NCBI GenBank assembly: GCA_934293375.1
Contig: CAKQYS010000007.1
Location: 80,556-144,555 of the forward strand
Origin: an uncultured Lachnospiraceae bacterium
GTDB lineage: Bacteria; Bacillota; Clostridia; Lachnospirales; Lachnospiraceae
Length of the DNA: 64,000 bases
Reading direction: 5' to 3'
Shown in pieces: positions 52,005 to 60,939 of this stretch. The notes beneath the pieces were generated by a model. The model was not told the DNA's origin and searched no databases. It saw nothing but the letters and a program-made list of their open reading frames with translations. Both the position numbers and the translations under genes were made by a program. Every line of letters starts with the position of its first letter. Position 1 is the stretch's first letter.

Positions 52005-53627
52005 TTATAATAAATGCAGTTTCTTAGCAAATTTCACTAACAACTTTCCCTTTGGAAATGCCAACAGCTGTTCTTCTGTAAATCCACCCAGCTTCAACAG
52101 CACCACAAAGTATACAAATACAGATAAGATCACCGATATTCCCATTGCAATGACATTACTGCGACAGACCATATGACTCAGTGTATAACTGGCAAATGTC
52201 ACGATTCCCATACACAAGGATGCCAGTGCCGGCAAAATAAATGTTCTTGCAATCTCCTGTTTATATCGAAGATATCTTCTGACTGCCCTTGCATTCAGCA
52301 TACACATCACGATCGTATACACAAGCGTTGCAGCCAGAATCGCATACAGCTTCATCTCCGTCCACAACAACATCGGCACCAGAAACAACAAATGGATCAC
52401 CAATGCCTTTGCCGCATTTTTCATTGGTACATTCACCTTTCCGATACCCTGCAGAACACCGTTGGTTACAGTGGACACTCCGTAAAATACCACTGTAATC
52501 ACACCAATACTCAGCAAATGCCACCCTACAGGATCTGTTCCCGGAAACAACAGGTCCATGATCGGCTTGGCTAACACTCCCATACCTACAGCTGCCGGAA
52601 TTGACAGCCACATCGTAAACCGGATCGCCTCCCGTACCTTTCTTCTTGCCGACTTCTTATCGCCGATCTCATAGGCACCGGAAATACCCGGAATCATAGC
52701 TGAAGAAACTGCAGATGCCAACGCAATCGGTACATTCACCAGCACATTATATTTTCTGGAATATATCCCATAGAGAGCCGACATATCATTGGCTGCCATA
52801 CCCTTGAATTTCATGATTGCAAAAAACACCTTCTGGTCGAGCACAGTACTGATATTGTAAATTGCCGTGCTGATAATAACCGGTGTCACCATCATCAGGA
52901 TCATGTGGAATATCGTGGCATAGCTGTCCGGTGCCTTCGTATCCGTCATACGGGTTTTCTTAATCTGCCGCATTCTGCTGCAATATACGATCAACATCAC
53001 ACATAGTCCGGCTAACACACCCGCACCGGTACCCAGTGCACCACCCGCAGCACCATACATCGGAAGCACTGTCGGATCCGCTGCATCCACATACGGACGC
53101 GTCAGAATATAAGCCGCACCCACACTGACAACTGCATTTAAGACCTGTTCCACGATCTGGGATATTGATGTCGGAACCATTGTACTATATGCCTGGATAT
53201 ATCCACGAAATACACTCAGAAGTCCGGAAAAGAAGATCGTCGGTGCCAGAATCCGAAGTGCCGGAACCGCCTCTGCCACATCCACGATATACGGTGCAAA
53301 TGCAAAAGTGATCAGTGCTGCAATACCACCCACAATCGTCACATAGATCAAAGCACACTGAAAAATCCGGTATGCATTATTGTACTCTTTTAAAACAAGC
53401 TTCGCAGATATGATCTTGGAAACCGCTAACGGAATACTATAGGAACATAATAATAATATGATTGCATAAATATTATACGCAGAACCGTAATATCCATTAC
53501 CAAGATCTCCTATGATCTTTGTCAGCGGTACACCATATAACAATCCTATAATTCTTGTCAGGATTCCTGCCGATGCCAGAATCAGTGCCTGTAATGCAAA
53601 TCCTCGTTGTTTCTTCTTTCCTGCCAT
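52005..53627 (-). CDS. MurJ/SpoVB-like lipid flippase (oligosaccharide flippase family)
   Basis: The protein has 540 residues with about 14 membrane segments. The start 'QALILASAGILTRIIGLLYGVPLTKIIGDLGNGYYGSAYNIYAIILLLCS' is the MATE/MOP superfamily fold of SpoVB and related polysaccharide flippases. It is encoded 3 bp after the ABC-F gene. It probably exports an undecaprenyl-linked envelope precursor; which one is unclear. Confidence 0.88.
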   Translation of the reverse strand: MAGKKKQRGFALQALILASAGILTRIIGLLYGVPLTKIIGDLGNGYYGSAYNIYAIILLLCSYSIPLAVSKIISAKLVLKEYNNAYRIFQCALIYVTIVGGIAALITFAFAPYIVDVAEAVPALRILAPTIFFSGLLSVFRGYIQAYSTMVPTSISQIVEQVLNAVVSVGAAYILTRPYVDAADPTVLPMYGAAGGALGTGAGVLAGLCVMLIVYCSRMRQIKKTRMTDTKAPDSYATIFHMILMMVTPVIISTAIYNISTVLDQKVFFAIMKFKGMAANDMSALYGIYSRKYNVLVNVPIALASAVSSAMIPGISGAYEIGDKKSARRKVREAIRFTMWLSIPAAVGMGVLAKPIMDLLFPGTDPVGWHLLSIGVITVVFYGVSTVTNGVLQGIGKVNVPMKNAAKALVIHLLFLVPMLLWTEMKLYAILAATLVYTIVMCMLNARAVRRYLRYKQEIARTFILPALASLCMGIVTFASYTLSHMVCRSNVIAMGISVILSVFVYFVVLLKLGGFTEEQLLAFPKGKLLVKFAKKLHLL

Positions 53628-53630
53628 ATC

Positions 53631-55487
53631 TTATTCCTCAACTATTTCCCCGGCAGCAATCCTCTCTGCCAGATCATTTAAGTAGACCCATCGATCCATC
53701 TTTTCCTCTAACTGTGCCGCAAGCAATGTCTTTTCCTCTTCCAGAGCGGTCAACTTCATATACTGATTGGCATTCTGTTCCATTTCCTGCCCAATCTGTC
53801 CGATCCTGTCCTCCAAAGCCGCAATATCTGCATCTATCGTTTCATAATCACGCTGTTCCTGATACGAAAACTTCAGCCTGCGTCCCTGCTTCTTCCAACC
53901 CGTCTTTGCGCTAGATTCTTCCTGAGAGCTATCCGATACCATTGACTTGGATCCGGTCGCTGATGCCTGCATCTCCTTACCGCATTTCAGATAATAATCA
54001 GTATAGCCGCCCTCATACTGCCGGATCATGCCATTTCCCTCAAATGCAAAGATCCGGTCTACCACACGATCCAGAAAATACCGGTCATGGGATACCACGA
54101 TCACAATGCCGGCAAATGTATCCAGATACTCCTCCAACACAGCCAGTGTAGAAAGATCCAGATCATTTGTTGGCTCATCTAATATCAGAACATTTGGAGC
54201 CTGCATCAGTACACTTAACAGGTACAACCGTCTTTTCTCACCGCCTGACAGCTTGCGGATCGGTGTATACTGCATGTCCTTGTTAAACAGAAACCGCTCT
54301 AACATCTGGGATGCAGATATCATCCCCTTCGCTGTAGGCAGATATTCTGCAATGTCCCTCACATAATCAATGACACGCTGGTTTTCATCCATAAATGCAA
54401 CATTAGACGCAATCGCCTGACTGCCCGTTGCCGCTGAATCCACAATCTCCTGTGCAAAATATCCAATCCGGATCGTCTCGCCAATCTCTATCTCCCCGGC
54501 ATCCGGCTTCACATAGCCGCATATGATATTGAGCAATGTTGATTTTCCACAACCGTTCGGACCGACAATTCCAATCCGTTCATTTCGGATCATATTATAA
54601 TTAAAATCTGCGATCAAAACCCGCTCTCCATATTGTTTGGATACATGCCGCATTTCGATTGTCTTTCTTCCAAGTCTTGATACCGCAGACTCCAACTGTA
54701 CCTTCTGTTCCTCCTGCGGTCTGACACGGCTTTTTAGATCTTCAAATCTCTGCAGTCTTGCCTTTTGTTTTGTTGAGCGGGCCTGTGCCCCGCGCCTTAC
54801 CCAAGCCAGTTCGATCCGGTACTGATTCATCTGCTTTTGCTCAATCGACTGTGCCAGTGCCTCTCTCTCGCATTTTTTCTCAAGGAACGCGCTATAATTA
54901 CACTCATAGCTATACAGCTGCTCATGCGCAATTTCCACTATCCTGGTGGTTACTGCATCCAAAAAATACCTATCATGCGTCACCATGATCAGCACGCCCT
55001 TATATCGTCTGATATACTGCTGCAGCCATTCGATTGTCCACGCATCAAGATGATTCGTCGGCTCATCCAGAATCAACACCTCTGACGGCACACAAAGCAC
55101 TGCTGCCAATGCCACCCTTTTTCTCTGTCCTCCCGACAGACTCTGCAGGGGTACAGACATATCCTCTATTCCAATATGATTTAACATCGTCCGTGCCTCA
55201 TGCTCCGCAACCTCTCCATGATGCGTCACATAAGCGATCATATCTGTTTCATCTCCAAACGATGCATTCTGTGGCAGATATGCAATCCTGACATGATTCC
55301 CCGTAATAATCTGTCCCGCATCATACTCTTCTTCTCCTGCAATCATCTTAAGCAGTGTGGATTTGCCGGTGCCATTCACACCAACAATTCCTATTCTGTC
55401 GCCATCCGAAATACCGAGACTGATATTTTGAAATAAAATCCGTTCTCCAAAGGTCTTGGTCACACCTTCAATGTTCATTACATTCAT
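53631..55487 (-). CDS. ABC-F family ATPase
   Basis: The protein has 618 residues with two ABC domains in one chain and no membrane segment. Domain 1 has Walker A 'GVNGTGKST' and signature 'LSGGQRKRVALAAVL', domain 2 'GPNGCGKST' and 'LSGGEKRRLYLLSVLMQAPNVLILDEPTNDLD'. A charged inter-domain linker and a C-terminal coiled coil ('EEQRDYETIDADIAALEDRIGQIGQEME') are the ABC-F layout. These proteins act on ribosomes; some give antibiotic resistance, most are housekeeping (Uup-like). The full C-terminal coiled coil suggests Uup. It follows map by 9 bp. Confidence 0.91.
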   Translation of the reverse strand: MNVMNIEGVTKTFGERILFQNISLGISDGDRIGIVGVNGTGKSTLLKMIAGEEEYDAGQIITGNHVRIAYLPQNASFGDETDMIAYVTHHGEVAEHEARTMLNHIGIEDMSVPLQSLSGGQRKRVALAAVLCVPSEVLILDEPTNHLDAWTIEWLQQYIRRYKGVLIMVTHDRYFLDAVTTRIVEIAHEQLYSYECNYSAFLEKKCEREALAQSIEQKQMNQYRIELAWVRRGAQARSTKQKARLQRFEDLKSRVRPQEEQKVQLESAVSRLGRKTIEMRHVSKQYGERVLIADFNYNMIRNERIGIVGPNGCGKSTLLNIICGYVKPDAGEIEIGETIRIGYFAQEIVDSAATGSQAIASNVAFMDENQRVIDYVRDIAEYLPTAKGMISASQMLERFLFNKDMQYTPIRKLSGGEKRRLYLLSVLMQAPNVLILDEPTNDLDLSTLAVLEEYLDTFAGIVIVVSHDRYFLDRVVDRIFAFEGNGMIRQYEGGYTDYYLKCGKEMQASATGSKSMVSDSSQEESSAKTGWKKQGRRLKFSYQEQRDYETIDADIAALEDRIGQIGQEMEQNANQYMKLTALEEEKTLLAAQLEEKMDRWVYLNDLAERIAAGEIVEE

Positions 55488-55496
55488 ATTGTTGTC

Positions 55497-56366
55497 CTAT
55501 CGCGATAATATCTCTGCGCCGGTGTCTGTTACAACCAGCGTATACTCCCACTGTGCTGATGGCTTTCCATCCTTTGTGCTGACAGTCCAGCCATCTTCTT
55601 CATCTGTTACCACATCTGCCTTTCCCATATTGATCATCGGCTCGATTGTAAATGTCATACCCGGAACGAGCAAATAATCTGTCCCACGCGTGCCGATATG
55701 ACTGACCCATGGATCTTCATGGAAATCCAATCCCACACCATGGCCCCCAATCTCGCGCACAACGGTATATCCATTCTTCGTTGCATGTTCATTTACCACA
55801 TAGCCGATATCACCCAGAAATCCGTATGGTTTCACTTCTGCAAATCCCAGATCCAGACATTCCTTCGTCACTTCCACCAGTCGTCTCTTCTCCGGAGAAA
55901 CATCCCCAATACAATACATTCTAGATGCATCTCCATAATATCCATTATAAATCGTTGTACAATCAATATTCACAATGTCTCCACTCTGCAAAACCCGGTC
56001 CGGAGAAGGAATACCATGACACACAACTTCATTGATAGAAGTACATACACTCTTAGGAAATCCTTCATAGTTCAAAGGTGCCGGTATCCCACCAAGCTTC
56101 AATGTATACTCATGTACCAGCCGGTCAATCTCTTCTGTCGTAATACCTTCCTTCACATATGGTTCCACATAATCCAGCACCTTTGTATTGATCTCGCCCG
56201 CTTTCCGGATCCCATCAATCTGTGCCGGTGTCTTGATCATATCATGATCCGGAACCAGGTGTCCCTGCAATGCATAGCTGTGTATCTTTGCATCAAAATT
56301 CATATGACACACCTTATATTTTCTGCCACTTCCACACCAACACGCATCATTTCTTCCTAATTTCAT
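55497..56366 (-). CDS. map: Methionine aminopeptidase with N-terminal SEC-C motif
   Basis: The protein has 289 residues from the ATG at 56366. The first 35 carry a SEC-C zinc motif ('GRNDACWCGSGRKYKVCH', CxC then C-H), as in ribosome-binding clostridial and mycobacterial types. The peptidase domain has the five metal ligands in 'VNIDCTTIYNGYYGDASRMY', 'VREIGGHGVGLDFHEDP', 'TIEPMINMG' and 'WEYTLVVTDTG'. It removes the initiator Met from nascent chains. An in-frame ATG two codons earlier lacks spacing for the AAGG site. Confidence 0.95.
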   Translation of the reverse strand: MKLGRNDACWCGSGRKYKVCHMNFDAKIHSYALQGHLVPDHDMIKTPAQIDGIRKAGEINTKVLDYVEPYVKEGITTEEIDRLVHEYTLKLGGIPAPLNYEGFPKSVCTSINEVVCHGIPSPDRVLQSGDIVNIDCTTIYNGYYGDASRMYCIGDVSPEKRRLVEVTKECLDLGFAEVKPYGFLGDIGYVVNEHATKNGYTVVREIGGHGVGLDFHEDPWVSHIGTRGTDYLLVPGMTFTIEPMINMGKADVVTDEEDGWTVSTKDGKPSAQWEYTLVVTDTGAEILSR

Positions 56367-56481
56367 CGTCATTACCTTCGCTTTCTATCTTGATAAAATA
56401 TATCATCTATACAATGAAAGAAGGACCATCACATGGTGACAGTCCTAGTCTTCTTCATTGAATCCAATCTTATTGCAACAC

Positions 56482-56958
56482 CTATTCCTCAAATACACAA
56501 ATATGCAAACCGATATATTCCTCGCCTTCATAATTCAATGGTATCTTCAAACCTTCAATGTCACTCTTAATCTTCACATTCGATCCCAACACCGCCATCG
56601 GAGGTGTAATGTCTATCAAAATACCCTGCGTGGAGAACACGGTAGCCGTATTTCCTAAAATCATGTTGCTCAACTCATTCAGTGCGGAACATGCCATCTC
56701 ATCCAATGTTTCTATCGGCATTCCCATCATCATTCTGCTGGCAATAAACCTGGCCTTCTCATCCTCCATCGCCAGCACAACCTGTCCACGCATCGCACCG
56801 GTCACTCCCACCTGGATCGTATATGTCAGTTTCGGAAACTCAAAGTTATGAATCATTGGTTTTCCCACTGTCAGCTTCATATTGGCTACGCTCTCGACAA
56901 CCGAAATACTTGCCTGCAAAAATGGATTAATATGTTGTACGTTGATTCCTTTCTTCAT
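56482..56958 (-). CDS. cheX: CheX-like chemotaxis phosphatase
   Basis: The protein has 158 residues. The CheX/CheC fold shows 'INPFLQASISVVESV' at the start and the phosphatase ExxN motif in 'SALNELSNMILGNTATVF' near 95. CheX dephosphorylates CheY-P. No other chemotaxis or flagellar gene is nearby, so it may serve a remote locus or a c-di-GMP pathway; the adjacent EAL genes are suggestive. GGGGCGG precedes the ATG. Confidence 0.88.
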   Translation of the reverse strand: MKKGINVQHINPFLQASISVVESVANMKLTVGKPMIHNFEFPKLTYTIQVGVTGAMRGQVVLAMEDEKARFIASRMMMGMPIETLDEMACSALNELSNMILGNTATVFSTQGILIDITPPMAVLGSNVKIKSDIEGLKIPLNYEGEEYIGLHICVFEE

Positions 56959-56996
56959 GCGTCCGCCCCTTTTTTCAGTCTATGTTCCATTATACC

Positions 56997-58910
56997 TTAC
57001 AATGCTTTCATTATCAATGGTTTTTCGAGGAATTCCAAAAAATCCGCCTCATCCAATACTCTTGCAAGATAAAAGCCCTGAATGTAATCGACATGAAGAT
57101 CCCTCATCCGTATAAAATCAGCCTCGGACTCAACGCCCTTAGCGACAACCTTGAGTCCGAGTTCCTTTGCCATCTGTAAAACAAATATCAACGCCTGCTC
57201 TGCCTTTGGGTTTGACTTATCGATATGGACAAGTTCCCGATCTAGTTTTACATAGGCGATGGGCCACTCCATCACCGCTTCCAGATTCGCATATCCCTTT
57301 CCATAATCATCAATTGCAAACGAGCTGCCATATGCGATCAATGATTGCATATTATTTCTTAATACCGAATCATTCAGATGTTCCGCTTTCTCTCTGATTT
57401 CCAGATTCACATAGGCCGGTGCAATACCGTATCTGCTCATCTGTGCAGTCAGTTCTGCTACCAGGCCTTCATTTGCACACTGCACACCGGAAAGATTAAT
57501 ATGCACCTTTTTCAAGTAGCTGCCAAGCAGCTGTCTGTCTTTCATAAAAGCAAAAACTTTCTGGAATATCAGATCCCCCAGCTTTAGTATCAATCCTGTC
57601 TGATCTGCGATTGAAATAACAGTTGCAGCCGGAATCACCCTGCCTTCTTCATCACACATTCTGATCAAGGCTTCCGCACTGTCAAATGCGTCTGTTTCCA
57701 TATTGTAAATAGGCTGATACCATATATCCACCTGTCCACTGTCGATTGCCTGTTCAATAATTCGTCTGATATCATTATGTCTTCGGAGCTTCGCAAAATG
57801 CTCATCCCGGATCAGAATATAATTCTGTCCACTCGCCACTAACTGCTCCATAGACTGCTTCATGATCGCATACACTTCTGCATACTCAAAACAATCCGCC
57901 GGAATCGGGATCTCCACAATATACACCGGAAGTTTGACACCGGCATCCAAAATCATATATTCCTCCCGGATCTTATACCAGACTGCACTCCTGTAATTTC
58001 TGTAGGTAGAAGCACTCCCCTTATAAACACAGGCAATCTCATATGCGTCCAGTCTAAACACCTTGCCATCACTGATACCTGCCAGCGCATCTACGACTTT
58101 TTTGAATAATTCACGACCATTTGCATAGCCAAATGTCGCATTGATCGCTTTGAACTCATCAAATCCTAAATACAATACATACGCCTGCTTGCCCTCTTCC
58201 ACAATGTCTCGCAGATAATACTCAAATGCATCCTGATTGAATACCCCGTATGTCTTATCAATATGTTCATCTGCATTCTTCAGATTCATATAAATAAATA
58301 CAGCCATTAAAGCAAATGACAAGCTCTCCACTCTCAGGTCGGAATTCAGCTTCTCCACGACGATCATCGCAATAAAGACCGCAACCACCATTCGTGCTGC
58401 CTCCCTTGTCTCCCGTTTCATTCTGCTTTTGGAAGACTGCAACACCACGATCACAAGGCATAAATATAAAATACTGACTCCATAGGCCACTGTAGCAGCA
58501 TAATTTGCAAAAAAGATACCCGTGTCCTCTATCCGGATATCGACAGGCTGCACTATAATGCAGCAGATCCCAAAATATGCCGGCAGAATCGCTAACGGAA
58601 TGATCTTGTACATCCTGCGTTTATCCCCTGCCGCATCTACTGCTATATATAAATAAATACAGCACATAGAGGCAACCATACAGGCAAGATATGCTTTTGA
58701 AAGTGCATAATATATATCTCCGGTATAATCCGAATAGGATATCACCATATAAGTAGAAACCATATCCAATACAATATCCAGTGAGATCAAGATCATCATC
58801 AGCATAAAAATATGATCCACAAACGATTCCAGCATCTTCTTGGAAAACACAATACTAAACAACATAATCATGATCAATACCGCACAAATCTGAAACTGCA
58901 TTGCTGACAT
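56997..58910 (-). CDS. Membrane EAL-domain c-di-GMP phosphodiesterase with degenerate GGDEF (copy 2)
   Basis: About 637 residues; the ATG at 58910 follows AAGGAGG. The N-terminal 210 residues form six or seven membrane helices of an unnamed sensor type. A GGDEF domain follows in which the signature is 'RLDAYEIA', so synthesis is unlikely. The EAL domain (about 390-635) keeps 'SAEALIRM', 'HINLSGVQ', 'LEIREKA', 'AIDDYGKGYANLE', 'VKLDRELV' and 'VAKGVESE...IQGFYLARVL', so catalysis appears intact, with Lys in place of Glu before 'GVE'. It follows a paralogue by 38 bp. Confidence 0.89.
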   Translation of the reverse strand: MSAMQFQICAVLIMIMLFSIVFSKKMLESFVDHIFMLMMILISLDIVLDMVSTYMVISYSDYTGDIYYALSKAYLACMVASMCCIYLYIAVDAAGDKRRMYKIIPLAILPAYFGICCIIVQPVDIRIEDTGIFFANYAATVAYGVSILYLCLVIVVLQSSKSRMKRETREAARMVVAVFIAMIVVEKLNSDLRVESLSFALMAVFIYMNLKNADEHIDKTYGVFNQDAFEYYLRDIVEEGKQAYVLYLGFDEFKAINATFGYANGRELFKKVVDALAGISDGKVFRLDAYEIACVYKGSASTYRNYRSAVWYKIREEYMILDAGVKLPVYIVEIPIPADCFEYAEVYAIMKQSMEQLVASGQNYILIRDEHFAKLRRHNDIRRIIEQAIDSGQVDIWYQPIYNMETDAFDSAEALIRMCDEEGRVIPAATVISIADQTGLILKLGDLIFQKVFAFMKDRQLLGSYLKKVHINLSGVQCANEGLVAELTAQMSRYGIAPAYVNLEIREKAEHLNDSVLRNNMQSLIAYGSSFAIDDYGKGYANLEAVMEWPIAYVKLDRELVHIDKSNPKAEQALIFVLQMAKELGLKVVAKGVESEADFIRMRDLHVDYIQGFYLARVLDEADFLEFLEKPLIMKAL

Positions 58911-58947
58911 AATCTTCACCTCCTTGTAATTCTACTTCTTGCTGTTA

Positions 58948-60888
58948 TCAGGATTCATTTTCCCGGTATAGATTTCTTCTGATATTGTTGGAGATCACCT
59001 TTGCAAAATCCTCTTCCGAAATCGGCTTTGAAAAATAATATCCCTGCAAATAATCGACTCCCAGATGATCCAGATACAGTGCCTGTGCCTTCGTCTCCAC
59101 ACCTTCTGCTACGATTCTTAAATGCATCTTCTGGAACATTCTGACCGAACTCTCCAGCAGAACCTTTGTCTTTTCATTTTCAAAGCTTGACCAGACAAGC
59201 AGTTTATCCAGCTTCACAAGATAAAACGGCATCCGTATCACATAATCCAGATTCGAATATCCTGATCCGTAATCATCTAACGAGAAAGAAACTCCCAGTT
59301 GGATCAGTCTCTGCATATTCACCAGAAGTGTTTTTTCAGACTGAATTGCTGCAGTTTCCGTAATCTCTAAATTAATAAATCCGGGAGATATACTATATTT
59401 CTTCATAATAGAAACCAGTTCTGTTGCAAGGCTCTTCTGCATACACTGCACAGTAGAAAGATTGATCTCCAGATAATCAAACCCTCTCTTCTCCAGATCC
59501 TGTTCCTTTACAAATCGACATACATTTTCAAACACTGCATGCCCCAGCGTCAGAATAAATCCTCTTTGTTCCGCAATTGGGATAAACAATTCGGGTGACA
59601 TAAAATTACCGTCCAGATCCCGGATACGAATCAATGCTTCAGCTGTCGTGTATCTTTGTTTGGCCGTAGAGTAGATTGGCTGATAATACACCAGAATCTC
59701 ATTATTCTGAATAGCTTTCTTCAGGGAAAGCACAACATAATCCTCCTGATTCTTTAACTTGAGTGCCTCATCATCCATCACATGCACACTTCCGCCAGGA
59801 AGAGATTGCATATGTTTATAGAAAAAACGCAGATCCGAATTTAATGTCATCATATCATCATATACTTGCGTAGTTGGTATCAATCCAATTTTCACATATT
59901 CCGGTTTAAATGCATCATACTTTCCGGCAACTGTCTCAAATGCATCATATAATTCCTGCTCAACATATGCCTGCTGGTTCATATCCTTCTCAATCAGGAC
60001 AAATTCGCCGGAATCCAGCCGAAACAACTTTGCGCCATGTATATGCGACACATTCTGTACGAAACATCCTAGCATTGCTCCATATGTATCCAATCCCATT
60101 TTTTTCTTTAAGTATTCTGCCTCTGACAATGTGATCAAAAACATCATAACATGCTCATGTCCGTCAATGAGCCTTTGCTCCCATCGAAAAAATGCATAAT
60201 CGTTTAATGCTCCGGATGCTCCGTCAACATAATCATTTGGATTTTCCATCTCCAAATACATAAATAATAACGCCAGTGCCATTGCAAACGATATCATATT
60301 CAGATCCGGGCAAAAATATGCCAGCACAACGGACACTGAAATGATACCTGCAAATGTCAATGCCGATATATAATAGGACGCCTGCATGCTGTGCCGGTTT
60401 CGTACGATCATAACAACGCAACATATAAAATAAAACAGCAGGACACTATATGCCAGGTTGGGACTGATGCCGTATATATAGAGATCACTCGTTTCTTTCC
60501 ATGATTCCATATGAACAGGTGTCAGCAATACAAGGATAGCCGCAGCCATCGTCACATATCCATAGATTCCACGAACTATCTGCTTGATCTGCCCTTTTAC
60601 CTGCATAGATACAAATGCATACCGCATCGTAAAAGCACCTACACACATCTGTGCAACCAAAAACACCTTGCAGATGCCGTCTGTAACATGAACATTCAAC
60701 ATGGAATTGTCATAAAACGCCATTGCATATTCTGCTACGATATCCAAAGTAATTGCCATCACAATATTCATCAGGAGGCACAGAAATGCCCGGTCCGTAT
60801 CAAACAGCAGTCTTGTTTTTGATATAAACAGAATTGCAATCATAACTGTCAACAGCAAACCTGCCACCTGAAAATATACACTTATCAT
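58948..60888 (-). CDS. Membrane EAL-domain c-di-GMP phosphodiesterase with degenerate GGDEF (copy 1)
   Basis: The protein has 646 residues, built like the downstream copy: helices to about 215, a GGDEF domain with 'RLDSGEFVLI' (motif lost), then EAL with complete motifs 'TAEALIRI', 'INLSTVQ', 'LEITETA', 'SLDDYGSGYSNLD', 'VKLDKLLV', 'VAEGVETKAQ' and 'LQGYYFSKPI'. It should hydrolyse c-di-GMP to pGpG. Tandem duplication and a shared unusual membrane module suggest responses to related signals. Confidence 0.9.
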   Translation of the reverse strand: MISVYFQVAGLLLTVMIAILFISKTRLLFDTDRAFLCLLMNIVMAITLDIVAEYAMAFYDNSMLNVHVTDGICKVFLVAQMCVGAFTMRYAFVSMQVKGQIKQIVRGIYGYVTMAAAILVLLTPVHMESWKETSDLYIYGISPNLAYSVLLFYFICCVVMIVRNRHSMQASYYISALTFAGIISVSVVLAYFCPDLNMISFAMALALLFMYLEMENPNDYVDGASGALNDYAFFRWEQRLIDGHEHVMMFLITLSEAEYLKKKMGLDTYGAMLGCFVQNVSHIHGAKLFRLDSGEFVLIEKDMNQQAYVEQELYDAFETVAGKYDAFKPEYVKIGLIPTTQVYDDMMTLNSDLRFFYKHMQSLPGGSVHVMDDEALKLKNQEDYVVLSLKKAIQNNEILVYYQPIYSTAKQRYTTAEALIRIRDLDGNFMSPELFIPIAEQRGFILTLGHAVFENVCRFVKEQDLEKRGFDYLEINLSTVQCMQKSLATELVSIMKKYSISPGFINLEITETAAIQSEKTLLVNMQRLIQLGVSFSLDDYGSGYSNLDYVIRMPFYLVKLDKLLVWSSFENEKTKVLLESSVRMFQKMHLRIVAEGVETKAQALYLDHLGVDYLQGYYFSKPISEEDFAKVISNNIRRNLYRENES

Positions 60889-60939
60889 TTCTGTCTTCCT
60901 TTCCTGATTATGACTTGCCTGACAATTGTCTATTAGAAT

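Noticed and set aside
60919..60933. GACAATTGTC palindrome resembling the end of the 32.5-kb element
   Set aside because: Only about ten bases match and no second arm is nearby, so a solo scar of the element cannot be supported.
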